Below the pieces are notes generated by a model. The model ran no database searches. It was not told the origin of the DNA and worked only from the letters and a program-made list of their open reading frames with translations. A program made the position numbers and the translations under genes. From an uncultured Oscillospiraceae bacterium (GTDB lineage: Bacteria > Bacillota > Clostridia > Oscillospirales > Oscillospiraceae), in the NCBI GenBank assembly GCA_934572325.1, contig CAKTKT010000071.1, forward strand, positions 1 through 6,669: a stretch of 6,669 nt of DNA. Direction: 5' to 3'. This document shows, piece after piece, positions 1 through 6,316 of the stretch. Within the stretch, counting starts at the first letter, position 1. Every line of letters starts with the position of its first letter.

Positions 1-73
1 CAACTTACCCATGAGACCCCTCCGCTGGCTGTCTCCCGCTGAGATCACTGTACAATATGTTTGACAAACCTAC
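1..73. repeat. Left copy of an inverted repeat found at both window ends
   Basis: Positions 7-18 (ACCCATGAGACC) are exactly the reverse complement of 6645-6656. A second block at 49-73, beginning TGTACAATATG, matches the reverse complement of 6595-6619 at 18 of 25 positions, and the order of the blocks is conserved with similar spacing (about 31 and 25 nt). On the minus strand this copy also reads like a gene start: GGAGGGG (17-23), then ATG at 10-12 and codons for M-G-K-L running off the edge. It could be a mobile-element end, a dispersed intergenic repeat or the start of an outward-reading gene; too little sequence is present to choose. Confidence 0.5.
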
Positions 74-106
74 AAAAGCGTCCATGCGCAAAAAGCACAT
101 GGACGC
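74..106 (-). terminator. Intrinsic terminator closing the peptide-export locus
   Basis: A 9-bp perfect stem (GCGTCCATG at 78-86 pairing with CATGGACGC at 98-106) has an 11-nt loop. Read on the minus strand it is followed at once by TTTTGTA. It begins 8 bases after the stop codon of the last precursor gene, which is where a rho-independent terminator would be expected. The T-run is short, so termination may be partial. Confidence 0.7.
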
Positions 107-114
107 TCGGAATT

Positions 115-300
115 TTAGAACTTTGTCAAGACCGTGCCGGTAGATGAGCCGTCGGCTGCTCCTGAGTCCTCCGGCTTTTTCGGTGCTGTCGGTTTTATCA
201 TGATCTGCGGGCGCGGTATGACGCCGCCGCCGGAGATCTCGTCAAGCGCTGCATCGTTGAGTCTGTTTTCGTTTCCCTTCGTGCTGTCTCCTTTTATCAC
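115..300 (-). CDS. Third double-glycine leader peptide precursor, Pro/Lys-rich core without LysM, uncertain start codon
   Basis: The leader ends ...NRLNDAALDEISGG, clearly homologous to the leaders of the two LysM precursors upstream (shared LND/IND, a Leu two or three residues later, an acidic residue, then V/I-A/S-G-G). C39 cleavage after Gly-Gly would release about 36 residues starting GVIPRPQIMIKPTAPKKPED and ending TVLTKF. This core is rich in Pro, Lys, Ser and Gly, has no Cys and no recognisable domain. The start is unclear. The listed GTG (298-300) overlaps the upstream stop codon (GTGA) but has no Shine-Dalgarno sequence. A good one, AAAGGAG at 288-294, instead points to an ACG codon at 280-282, which gives exactly the 19-residue leader length of its two paralogues. 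It may be translated by coupling from GTG, weakly from ACG, or be a decaying gene. It is the last gene before a terminator. Confidence 0.6.
   Translation of the reverse strand: MIKGDSTKGNENRLNDAALDEISGGGVIPRPQIMIKPTAPKKPEDSGAADGSSTGTVLTKF
280..294 (-). promoter_or_regulatory. Shine-Dalgarno sequence facing an ACG codon where paralogues have ATG
   Basis: On the minus strand AAAGGAG (294-288) is followed by ACAGC and then ACG (282-280). Aligning the three precursors by their Gly-Gly places this ACG exactly at the ATG of the two LysM precursors, so one T-to-C change would explain the loss of the normal start. The upstream LysM gene stops at 297-299, so a ribosome finishing there sits directly over this site, which could permit re-initiation. 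Confidence 0.6.
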
Positions 301-539
301 TTATACCATCGATTGGGAATCGGGAGATATATAATATCCCCGGGTCTGATGTCATTGATGTCAATGTACATATTGTCCCTATTGAGCCGGATGATGTCTT
401 CAACCTTGACAAAATACCAGCTTGCAATGCTCTCCAGCGTGTCGCCAAAATAAACACAGGTTTCCATATACGCTCCGCCGGCGCCGCCGGCAACCTCGCC
501 GAGCTGCGCGTCATTGAGTATTCTTTCGTTTTCTGCCAT
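297..539 (-). CDS. Second double-glycine leader plus single LysM domain secreted peptide
   Basis: This is an 80-residue precursor. Residues 1-19 (MAENERILNDAQLGEVAGG) form a C39-type double-glycine leader; the predicted mature peptide is about 61 residues. From about residue 29 to 76 it reads as a LysM domain: a VYFGDTLESIA first strand and helix, a VKVEDIIRLN second helix, then DIRPGDIIYLPIP. It is more divergent than its upstream paralogue, with a few extra residues (DNMYIDIN) before the last strand and a single Cys at residue 28. LysM modules bind N-acetylglucosamine-containing glycans such as peptidoglycan. There is no catalytic domain. The start was chosen because GGAGG lies 7 nt upstream of this ATG; the frame stays open further upstream to 776, but that part crosses the terminator hairpin and shows no leader. 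The stop overlaps the alternative GTG start of the next gene. It is the probable substrate of the exporter encoded upstream. Confidence 0.88.
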   Translation of the reverse strand: MAENERILNDAQLGEVAGGAGGAYMETCVYFGDTLESIASWYFVKVEDIIRLNRDNMYIDINDIRPGDIIYLPIPNRWYK

Positions 540-700
540 TGCGTTTCCTCCATTCTTAAAACCATTTTCTCTGTGCCGTTCCGCGGCTTTATTTTCCGCT
601 TTCATCAATATATACGCCCGCGCAGAAGAAAAGTTACAGTCTGTTGTGAAAATATAAGTATACTCGATTTCGCGGCGCACTGCCGCAGACGTCAACGCAA
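540..700 (-). other. Leader/spacer region between the terminator and the second LysM gene, possible promoter
   Basis: The terminator after the first LysM gene means the second may need its own promoter. On the minus strand TATACT (657-662) resembles a -10 box but has no good -35 at 16-18 bp, and a TATATA/TATATT stretch near 607-616 is another weak -10 candidate. I cannot pick one. The segment also contains the imperfect 18-nt repeat 620-637 described separately. No coding sequence with a ribosome site is visible here. Confidence 0.3.
620..637. repeat. Imperfect 18-nt direct repeat upstream of the second LysM gene (copy B)
   Basis: Positions 620-637 match 1098-1115 at 16 of 18 bases in the same orientation. 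Each copy lies roughly 80-105 nt upstream of a LysM precursor start. The other copy contains the stop codon of the ABC transporter gene, so this copy may be a remnant of a tandem duplication that carried the transporter's 3' end along with the precursor gene, or a shared regulatory site. Confidence 0.4.
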
Positions 701-729
701 AACCGCCCATGCTTCGCGCATGGGCGGTT
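697..729 (-). terminator. Strong intrinsic terminator between the two LysM precursor genes
   Basis: A perfect 12-bp stem (701-712 pairing with 718-729, AACCGCCCATGC / GCATGGGCGGTT) has a 5-nt loop. On the minus strand it is followed by a short T-run reading GGCGGTTTTGC. It starts 44 nt after the first LysM stop codon. There is no T-run on the plus strand, so it acts on the minus strand only. Its base and exit sequence (GGCGGTTTTGC) match the antisense-RNA terminator at 6425-6464, which supports its identity. It would make the first precursor more abundant than the next two, or separate them transcriptionally. Confidence 0.82.
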
Positions 730-772
730 CGGGGGCTTATGCGGGCTGTCTGCTCAGCTTCGCGCTGGCGGC

Positions 773-994
773 TCAATACTGGGGGATGAGCAAGGTCTGA
801 CCGACCTTGATGCGGTCGGGATTGGCGATGTTGTTGAGCTTGACAAGGGTGTTGACCGTGGTGTGGAAGCGCAGGGCAATGCCGGAGAGGGTGTCGCCCC
901 AGACGACGGTGTACACGAAGTAAGGCCCGTAGGCGCCGCCGCCGGCAACCTCGTTGAGTTCTGCGTCGTTAATCTTCTTTTCGTTTTCAGACAT
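773..994 (-). CDS. First double-glycine leader plus single LysM domain secreted peptide
   Basis: This is a 73-residue precursor. Residues 1-19 (MSENEKKINDAELNEVAGG) form a charged double-glycine leader of the kind cut by C39 peptidases, so the mature peptide would be about 54 residues. Residues 28-71 form a textbook LysM domain: YTVVWGDTLSGIALRF, then TTVNTLVKLNNIANPD, then RIKVGQTLLIP. Nothing else is present: no hydrolase, no anchor, no Sec signal. LysM is known to bind peptidoglycan or chitin glycans, so the secreted product should be a small wall- or glycan-binding protein. The start is supported by AAAAGGAG 8 nt upstream. It lies 117 nt after the second ABC transporter gene and just before a strong terminator, so it is probably the main product of the operon. 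Whether it acts as an antimicrobial, a wall decoration or a signal cannot be told from sequence. Confidence 0.92.
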   Translation of the reverse strand: MSENEKKINDAELNEVAGGGAYGPYFVYTVVWGDTLSGIALRFHTTVNTLVKLNNIANPDRIKVGQTLLIPQY

Positions 995-1111
995 GGTATT
1001 TTCTCCTTTTCAATAATATTGTTTTTTTTTGAAGCAAGCGGTTTTTGTCTCCCGCTTTCACCCTTTAGTACGCAGTCGCCTTTGATTTGTTACACTGGCG
1101 CGGAGGAAAAG
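995..1111 (-). other. Spacer between exporter and first LysM gene
   Basis: This 117-nt spacer has an A-run (1021-1030 read on the minus strand) and a weak 6-bp stem (AAGCGG/CCGCTT around 1035-1057) with no T-run after it on the minus strand, so it is not a convincing terminator. No good promoter was found; GTAACA with a 17-bp spacer to TACTAA is the best match and is poor. Read-through from the transporter gene is the simplest reading. The 18-nt repeat copy A sits at 1098-1115. Confidence 0.35.
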
Positions 1112-1115
1112 TTAC
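1098..1115. repeat. Imperfect 18-nt direct repeat (copy A) overlapping the ABC gene stop codon
   Basis: It matches 620-637 at 16 of 18 positions (core GAGGAAAAGTTAC versus GAAGAAAAGTTAC) and includes the TAA stop of the second ABC transporter gene at 1112-1114. Confidence 0.4.
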
Positions 1116-3367
1116 GTCACGGTGAACATTTCCTCGAAGCGTTTCCCCTCCGCCGCAGGATCGGGCTGCTCGGGCGAGCGCGGCGAGGCGTCGATACGCT
1201 GGCGCTCGACAAGCTCGGCAAAGTAGCCGTTCTCGGCGATAAGCTCCTCATACGTGCCGTCCTCGACTATCCTCCCGCGCTCAAGCACGATGATGCGGTC
1301 ACACTGGCGTATTGTGGAGAGGCGGTGGGCAATGACGATGCGCGTGCATTTCAGCCCGTCCAGCGCCTCGGACACCTTCCTCTGCGTGACATTGTCGAGC
1401 GCGGAGGTCGCCTCGTCAAGGATGAGTATCTTGGGCTTCGGCGCGACGGCGCGGGCGATCATAAGGCGCTGCTTCTGCCCGCCGGATATGCCGCCCTGCC
1501 CCTCGGCAATGACCGTGTGCATCCCCATGGGCATGGCGCGTATATCGTCGGCAATGCCGGCAACCTCCGCCGCCGCCCACGCATCGTCCGTCGTCAGCCA
1601 CGGCGCGGCGACAGTTATGTTCGAGAATATATCGCCGAAGAAGAGCTTGCCGTTTTGCATGACGCAGCCGATCCTGCTTCTGAGCGACTTGAGATCGAGC
1701 GTGTTCAGATCGCGCCGGTCATAGTATATCGCGCCCTTCTGCGGTTTTTCAAACCCCAGCAGCAGCCGCACGAGCGTGGACTTGCCGCAGCCCGTCGCGC
1801 CCACGAGCGCGACATACTGCCCCGGGCGGATGTTGAGCGAGAGGTTGTCGATAACAAGCGGCATGGACTCGGAATACCTGAACGAAACGTTCGTCAGCTC
1901 TATGCTGCCGCTCACGCGCGTGACCATCTTCTTGCCCTCGCTCAGCTCCGGCTCGGCGTCCATGATGGGCTTGACCTCGTCAAGGATCGGGCGTATCTGC
2001 GCCACGGTGGACGCGATGCCCGCAAGCCCCATGAACGCGCCGGAGATCATGCCGTAGGCGGCGCTGAACGCCGTGTACTCCGCGACGGTGACGCCGCTCT
2101 CAACGGCGGCAAAGTACAGCACTATCGTGCCGATAAGGCTTATTGCCGTGGAAATGACGCTGTTCAGGCGCAAAAACATCGGCGGGTTGTAGTTCATCCG
2201 CGCCTCCTCGGCATACAGCCCCAGCCAGCGGGAGAACATACGCTTCTCCGCCCCGGCGAGCTTTATTTTCTGCACGCCGCTGATGAGGGCGTAGGTCATT
2301 CCGCGCTCCCGTCCGGCGAGCGCCATGCGCCGCTTTGTCACTCTCATCTGGCGGAGCGTCGTCAGAATGGAGAACGCGAACGTCACCGCCGTGATGATGA
2401 GCGCCGGAGCGACGAGCGCGGGCGCGTACTTAAACACCTGCGCCACGTATACCAGCGACAGCAGCGACGTCAGCGAGGTGGAGTACACCGCGGAAAAGAG
2501 CATGGAGCACAGAGAGTTCATGTACTGCATTTTATACGAGAGCTGCCCCGCGCTGTATTTTGTGAAGAATGATGCAGGCAGGCTCATCATGCGCGACATT
2601 GTCGCCGCCTCGACCTCAAGGTCGATCTGCGTGGAAACGCGCGAGGACACCAGCGCCTTCACCGCCTCCGTCATAACCGTGCTTATCCCCACGCACAGGT
2701 AGAACGCCAGCACGCTCAGCAAAAACCGAACGCTGCCCGACGCGATAACGTCTGAAAAGATTATGTAGTTTATCTTCGGCAGCAAAAGCCCCAGCCCCGT
2801 CACGGCAAGCGTGGCGAGCACGACCATCACGAGCGAGCCCGCGGGGATTGCCTGCGCCATATAGGCGAAGAGATCCTTCAGCCCTATCCTTCTCAGCGGG
2901 AACGGCTTATAGAAGCACAGCGCCTCCGGCGCGATGAGCTTCTCCGTCTCACTGTTGAGCTGTATGCGCTTGCCCGTCGCGGCGTCCAGAAACGAATAGC
3001 CGAAAAACTTATTCGGGATGAGCGCGACGGTGCTGCCGTCGTCCGCGCGCGTGCCCAGAAGCGCGCCCACAGCATTTTTATACCACCCCTCCGTCAGCTC
3101 CACGCGGCGGCGCATAATGCCCCACGGGCGCAGGAGGTATTCAAGCTGCCCGTCGCGGTCGCGTATGCCCTCCGGCATCTCGCCCGACGGGATGTGATAG
3201 TATTTGAGCACCTCGTCAATGGCGCTTTTGATGATGAAGCGCTCGTCGCGCGCCGCCGTGGCCGCCTTGTCGCCCAGCACCGCGGATACAACGTCCACAA
3301 AGGCGCTTTCGAGCGCCTCATTGTCGTTTTTCCTGCGCTCAAGTATCTGATCGTTGAACCAACCCAT
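1112..3367 (-). CDS. NHLM-type ABC transporter, permease/ATP-binding protein without peptidase domain
   Basis: This is a 751-residue membrane half-transporter, probably partnering the C39 transporter encoded just upstream. Residues 1-170 are a soluble N-terminal region without the C39 Cys/His residues. Hydrophobic segments near 176-198, 215-235, 291-312, 315-335, 405-425 and 437-455 form the permease domain. The ATPase domain has Walker A GATGCGKS (523-530), the signature SGGQ (628-631), Walker B ILILDE (647-652) and the switch His681. All ATPase motifs are intact. The layout (unknown N-terminal domain, permease, ATPase, following a C39-ABC gene) fits the second ABC protein of NHLM bacteriocin systems (TIGR03797). 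The ATG at 3365-3367 was preferred to the GTG at 3385 because GGGAGG sits 7 nt upstream of it. The gap to the previous stop is 14 nt, so the genes are likely co-translated. A charged tail of about 30 residues follows the ATPase domain. Its substrate is inferred from the downstream precursor genes. Confidence 0.9.
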   Translation of the reverse strand: MGWFNDQILERRKNDNEALESAFVDVVSAVLGDKAATAARDERFIIKSAIDEVLKYYHIPSGEMPEGIRDRDGQLEYLLRPWGIMRRRVELTEGWYKNAVGALLGTRADDGSTVALIPNKFFGYSFLDAATGKRIQLNSETEKLIAPEALCFYKPFPLRRIGLKDLFAYMAQAIPAGSLVMVVLATLAVTGLGLLLPKINYIIFSDVIASGSVRFLLSVLAFYLCVGISTVMTEAVKALVSSRVSTQIDLEVEAATMSRMMSLPASFFTKYSAGQLSYKMQYMNSLCSMLFSAVYSTSLTSLLSLVYVAQVFKYAPALVAPALIITAVTFAFSILTTLRQMRVTKRRMALAGRERGMTYALISGVQKIKLAGAEKRMFSRWLGLYAEEARMNYNPPMFLRLNSVISTAISLIGTIVLYFAAVESGVTVAEYTAFSAAYGMISGAFMGLAGIASTVAQIRPILDEVKPIMDAEPELSEGKKMVTRVSGSIELTNVSFRYSESMPLVIDNLSLNIRPGQYVALVGATGCGKSTLVRLLLGFEKPQKGAIYYDRRDLNTLDLKSLRSRIGCVMQNGKLFFGDIFSNITVAAPWLTTDDAWAAAEVAGIADDIRAMPMGMHTVIAEGQGGISGGQKQRLMIARAVAPKPKILILDEATSALDNVTQRKVSEALDGLKCTRIVIAHRLSTIRQCDRIIVLERGRIVEDGTYEELIAENGYFAELVERQRIDASPRSPEQPDPAAEGKRFEEMFTVT

Positions 3368-3381
3368 GCATACGCCTCCCT

Positions 3382-5562
3382 TCACTCGCTCGTGACAAGG
3401 CGCGTGTACGCCCCGCCCAGCGCCATCAGCTCGTCATGCGTGCCGCGCTCGACGACCTTGCCGTGGTCGAGCACGATTATCTCGTCGCAGTCGCGTATCG
3501 TGGAGAGGCGGTGGGCAATGACGATGCAGGTGATGCCGCGGTCACGTATGGCGTTGACAACCTCAAACTCCGTGCGCGCGTCGAGCGCGGAGGTCGCCTC
3601 ATCCATGATTATAATAGTAGGATCCTGTGCGAGCACGCGCGCGATCTCCATCCTCTGGCGCTGCCCGCCGGAGAAGTCCTTGCCGCCCTCCGTGATACGG
3701 TATTGGTAACCGCCGTCGCGCTGCATGATGTCCTCATGCAGCCGCGCGTCGCGCGCCGCCATTATCATCTCGAAGTCCTCTATCGTGTTGTCCCACATCT
3801 TTATGTTGTTGGCAATGCTGTCCTCAAAGAGGATGATGTCCTGATCCACCACCGCCAGAGAGCCGGTGAACACGCCGCGCGGTATATCGCCCTGCGGTGT
3901 GCCGCCGAAGAGTATCTCCCCGCTCCACGGCTTATACAGCCCCGAGATGAGCTTGGAGAGCGTGGACTTGCCGCAGCCGGATTCTCCAACGAACGCCACC
4001 GCGCTGCCGGGCTTGACATGCATGCTGAAGCTCTCTATGAGCGGCGGGGCAAGGCGGGAGTACCCGAACGTCACGTTTTTAAGCTCCACCTCGCCGGTGA
4101 GCTTGGCGTACCCGCTCTCCCCCGCATCGTCGTCCGTCTCCTCCGGCACATCCACGGGGTACTGCATCACGTCCTCGACGCGCTCCATCTGTGTGCGCAT
4201 CTCCTGCATGACCTGCCCTGCGGACACCAGCGCCGTCGCCGGTGCGGTGAACGAGGCGAGAAACGCCTGAAACGCCGTTATCATGCCGACGGTGAAGCTG
4301 CCCGCCATCGCGTACCACACGCCCATTGCCAGCACAACCGTGTTCGTGAGCGTGCTGACGAGGGTGGGCACCATGCCGAGGTATTGGTTGAGCCGCTCGT
4401 ATTTGACCTTCTGGGTGTTCACGCTCGCCTGGAAGCCGGACCAGCGCTCAAAATACCCGTTTTCCGTGCCGCTGGCTTTTATCGTCTCTATCATCTCTAT
4501 ACCGGCGACCGTCGTGCTGGACAGCTTGCCCTGATCGCGCATCTGCACGCGCGTGATGTTCACGCGCTTTGCCGAGATGATGCGGGACATCGCGGCGTCT
4601 ATCACGATGCTCGCCACGCCCACGAGCGTGAGCTGCCAGCTATAGCGTATCATCACCACGAGGTAGAACACCATCATTATCGCCTGCAGGGCGAGCGGGG
4701 CGAGCGTGGAGACGAGGCTGTTGGCAATTGTGGCGTTGTCGCCCTGCCGCTGCTGAATGTCGCCCGCCATGCGCTGGGAGAAAAACTCCATCGGCATACG
4801 CAGCACCTGCCACAAAAACGTGGTGCTGCCGATAACGGCGAGCTTGCCGCTTATCCGCAGAGAGCATATCGCCTCCGCCGCCGCCACGAGGAGCTGCACC
4901 GCCGCGAGCGCGGACATCGCCGCGATCATCGGGATGAACCACTCGGGATTTTGCCCTGTGAGCAGCCGGTCGTAGAATATGCGCGTGAACGCCGGGTTTA
5001 TAATGCCGATGAGCGCCGTTATAAGGCTCGTCAGCACGACGAACGCCACAGCGCCGCCCGCGCCGCGAAGCCGCTCGCGCGCGAACGCCAGAACGCTCTT
5101 GGGCTTGCCGCCCGGCTCGAAGCCCTCATCCGGCTCGAACATGAGGCAGATGCCCGTGAACGCCGCGTCGAACGTCTCCATCGGCACCTTCACCGTGCCG
5201 CGCGCGGGGTCATTGATGACGGCGCAGCCGCCCTTGAAGCCGCATAAAACCAAAAAATGGTTGAAGTTCCAGTGGATGATGCAGGGAAACTCCCCGTCGG
5301 CTTTCAGATCCTCCGGCTCAAAGCGGTAGCCCTGCGCCTTCAGCCCGTAGCTGCGCGCCGCCATCATGAGGTTGCGCGCGTTCGACCCGTCGCGCGACAC
5401 GCCGCAGTCATACCGCACCTTCTCCAGCGGAATCCACCTGCCGTAGTACGCCAGCACCATCGTCAGCGACGCCGCACCGCACTCCAGCGCCTCCATCTGC
5501 ATCACGACCGGCACGCGGGCGACGCCCTTCGTCACCGGTTTTTTTATCTTTGTCTCCGCCAT
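3382..5562 (-). CDS. NHLM-type C39 peptidase/ABC exporter (leader-cleaving transporter)
   Basis: This 726-residue inner-membrane exporter cuts double-glycine leaders and pumps out the cargo. The N-terminal C39 peptidase domain (about 14-145) has the oxyanion Gln22, catalytic Cys28 in LECGAAS, His102 in NFNHFLVL and Asp118 in VINDPARG; all are present. The permease domain spans about 165-455, with hydrophobic segments near 170-193, 209-234, 290-329 and 400-445. The ATPase domain (about 490-726) has Walker A GESGCGKS (526-533), signature SGGQ (631-634), Walker B IIIMDE (650-655) and the switch His684. Domain order and length match the first ABC protein of NHLM bacteriocin systems (TIGR03796) and related SunT/LagD-type exporters. 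The start is set by GAGGGGG upstream of the ATG at 5560-5562. It follows the adaptor gene by 11 nt and precedes the second ABC gene by 14 nt. The three double-glycine precursors downstream are the obvious substrates. Confidence 0.95.
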   Translation of the reverse strand: MAETKIKKPVTKGVARVPVVMQMEALECGAASLTMVLAYYGRWIPLEKVRYDCGVSRDGSNARNLMMAARSYGLKAQGYRFEPEDLKADGEFPCIIHWNFNHFLVLCGFKGGCAVINDPARGTVKVPMETFDAAFTGICLMFEPDEGFEPGGKPKSVLAFARERLRGAGGAVAFVVLTSLITALIGIINPAFTRIFYDRLLTGQNPEWFIPMIAAMSALAAVQLLVAAAEAICSLRISGKLAVIGSTTFLWQVLRMPMEFFSQRMAGDIQQRQGDNATIANSLVSTLAPLALQAIMMVFYLVVMIRYSWQLTLVGVASIVIDAAMSRIISAKRVNITRVQMRDQGKLSSTTVAGIEMIETIKASGTENGYFERWSGFQASVNTQKVKYERLNQYLGMVPTLVSTLTNTVVLAMGVWYAMAGSFTVGMITAFQAFLASFTAPATALVSAGQVMQEMRTQMERVEDVMQYPVDVPEETDDDAGESGYAKLTGEVELKNVTFGYSRLAPPLIESFSMHVKPGSAVAFVGESGCGKSTLSKLISGLYKPWSGEILFGGTPQGDIPRGVFTGSLAVVDQDIILFEDSIANNIKMWDNTIEDFEMIMAARDARLHEDIMQRDGGYQYRITEGGKDFSGGQRQRMEIARVLAQDPTIIIMDEATSALDARTEFEVVNAIRDRGITCIVIAHRLSTIRDCDEIIVLDHGKVVERGTHDELMALGGAYTRLVTSE

Positions 5563-5573
5563 GCCGCGCCCCC

Positions 5574-6053
5574 TCAGTTAAAGACGAACGACATGGGGCT
5601 TATGCTCTCTGTGAGTATGCTGGCGGTGTATGTTCCGTCCGGCAGGCTCTCGGCAAGCGTTGCGGGGTATACCCACTCGCCGGACTTTATGCCGCCAACG
5701 TGCATATCGTATTCATCCAGCACCTTGTCCGCCTCCACGGCCTTGCCGCCGAGGCTTGCGAAGGCGTACTCCGCGCCGTCTATGGACACCGGCATATCCG
5801 CCGCGACTCTCGCGGCGTCCTCTTCCTTTATGTAGCAGGTAGTCACGCCGTTTTCGCTCACGGCGCACACGTCGAGATAGCTGTCCATCGTGCCGAACAC
5901 GCCCCATATCACCACGCCGATCAGCAGCACGGCGACCGCCGCCAGCAGCAGCCATACGCTGGGGCTGGACACGCATATATAGTCGTTAAGCTGCTCCGGC
6001 GATGAGATGCGCGCGATGCTCTTCTTCCTGAAAATGCTCGTCTTTTCGTCCAT
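5574..6053 (-). CDS. Short NHLM-type HlyD-like secretion adaptor, membrane anchored
   Basis: This 159-residue protein begins MDEKTSIFRKKSIARISSPE, a cytoplasmic N-terminus followed by QLNDYI, one transmembrane segment (about 33-54, ending WGVFG) and about 100 extracellular residues. That N-terminal pattern is typical of NHLM bacteriocin system secretion proteins (TIGR03794), as I remember the family. The long coiled coil and lipoyl-type domains of full HlyD proteins (usually around 400 residues) are absent; the outer part is short, with two Cys residues (63 and 73) that could pair. A short form makes sense in a single-membrane bacterium that has no outer-membrane channel to reach. The start was moved to the ATG at 6051-6053 because GGAGG lies 8 nt upstream; the frame is open 10 codons further but without a ribosome site. 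It is the first gene of the operon and presumably docks onto the two ABC proteins. Confidence 0.82.
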   Translation of the reverse strand: MDEKTSIFRKKSIARISSPEQLNDYICVSSPSVWLLLAAVAVLLIGVVIWGVFGTMDSYLDVCAVSENGVTTCYIKEEDAARVAADMPVSIDGAEYAFASLGGKAVEADKVLDEYDMHVGGIKSGEWVYPATLAESLPDGTYTASILTESISPMSFVFN

Positions 6054-6264
6054 GTATCTTTCCTCCGTCTCTCGGCGTATCATGCGCGATCTGTGTTTTT
6101 ATATTACCATAGTCTGCATATAAAGTACAGCGGTTTTTTGGCTCTTCGCCGCTTTCCGTCTTTTCGCGGTTTGAGCTGCGGAGCACGGTGTCAGATCCGC
6201 ACTCCGCGCCGATGGATTATTGCACGCGCCCCGCCGTGAGCGCCGCCCATGGTTGATAATCTGC
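6054..6264. other. Gene-free divergent upstream region of the export operon
   Basis: About 210 nt lie between the adaptor gene and the toxin-like promoter. Small open frames here on the minus strand have no ribosome site or recognisable product. Apart from the candidate operon promoter at 6101-6129 I see no clear hairpin, operator or RNA gene. The middle part (6130-6240) is GC-rich with no obvious structure. Confidence 0.5.
6101..6129 (-). promoter_or_regulatory. Candidate promoter of the peptide-export operon
   Basis: On the minus strand TAATAT (6106-6101) is preceded by TGG, an extended -10 arrangement, and lies 17 bp from TGTACT (6129-6124), a weak -35 matching 3 of 6 consensus bases. It would start RNA near 6094, about 40 nt before the adaptor start codon. 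It is the best candidate in the region, but weak. Confidence 0.4.
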
Positions 6265-6293
6265 TTGCAATTTGCACAATCACGTGATATTCT
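6265..6293 (+). promoter_or_regulatory. Promoter of the small ORF (toxin-like) transcript
   Basis: TTGCAA (6265-6270), a 17-bp spacer and TATTCT (6288-6293) place the RNA start near 6300. The spacer ends in a perfect 10-bp palindrome, ATCACGTGAT (6279-6288), touching the -10 box, a possible operator. Confidence 0.65.
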
Positions 6294-6299
6294 GTCCAT

Positions 6300-6313
6300 G
6301 GTACATACGTACC
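6300..6313 (+). other. 5'-end hairpin of the small ORF mRNA
   Basis: GGTAC (6300-6304) pairs with GTACC (6309-6313) around a 4-nt loop, at or next to the predicted RNA start. A hairpin at the extreme 5' end commonly protects long-lived toxin mRNAs from decay. Confidence 0.45.
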
Positions 6314-6316
6314 CTT

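Noticed and set aside
540..776. N-terminal extension of the second LysM precursor (frame open to 776)
   Set aside because: It crosses the terminator stem, has no leader-like sequence, and the internal ATG at 537-539 has GGAGG at ideal spacing and a leader that aligns with its paralogue.
863..2572. Long plus-strand open frame of 569 codons
   Set aside because: It lies opposite the second ABC gene and the first LysM gene. Its translation is Arg/His/Ala-rich low-complexity sequence with no domain, as expected from the reverse strand of GC-rich codons.
3368..3385. GTG start six codons earlier for the second ABC gene
   Set aside because: The GGGAGG ribosome site lies inside this extension and fits the ATG at 3365-3367 instead.
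3436..5247. Long plus-strand open frame of 603 codons
   Set aside because: It is the complement of the C39 exporter gene, with the same Arg/His-rich shadow composition and no ribosome site or domain.
6054..6083. Upstream ATG at 6081-6083 for the HlyD-like adaptor
   Set aside because: It has no ribosome site, while GGAGG lies 8 nt before the ATG at 6051-6053, where the family-like N-terminus starts.
6099..6299. Minus-strand frames of 66 codons upstream of the adaptor
   Set aside because: They have no ribosome site, no recognisable product and low-complexity basic translations; they overlap the promoter regions.
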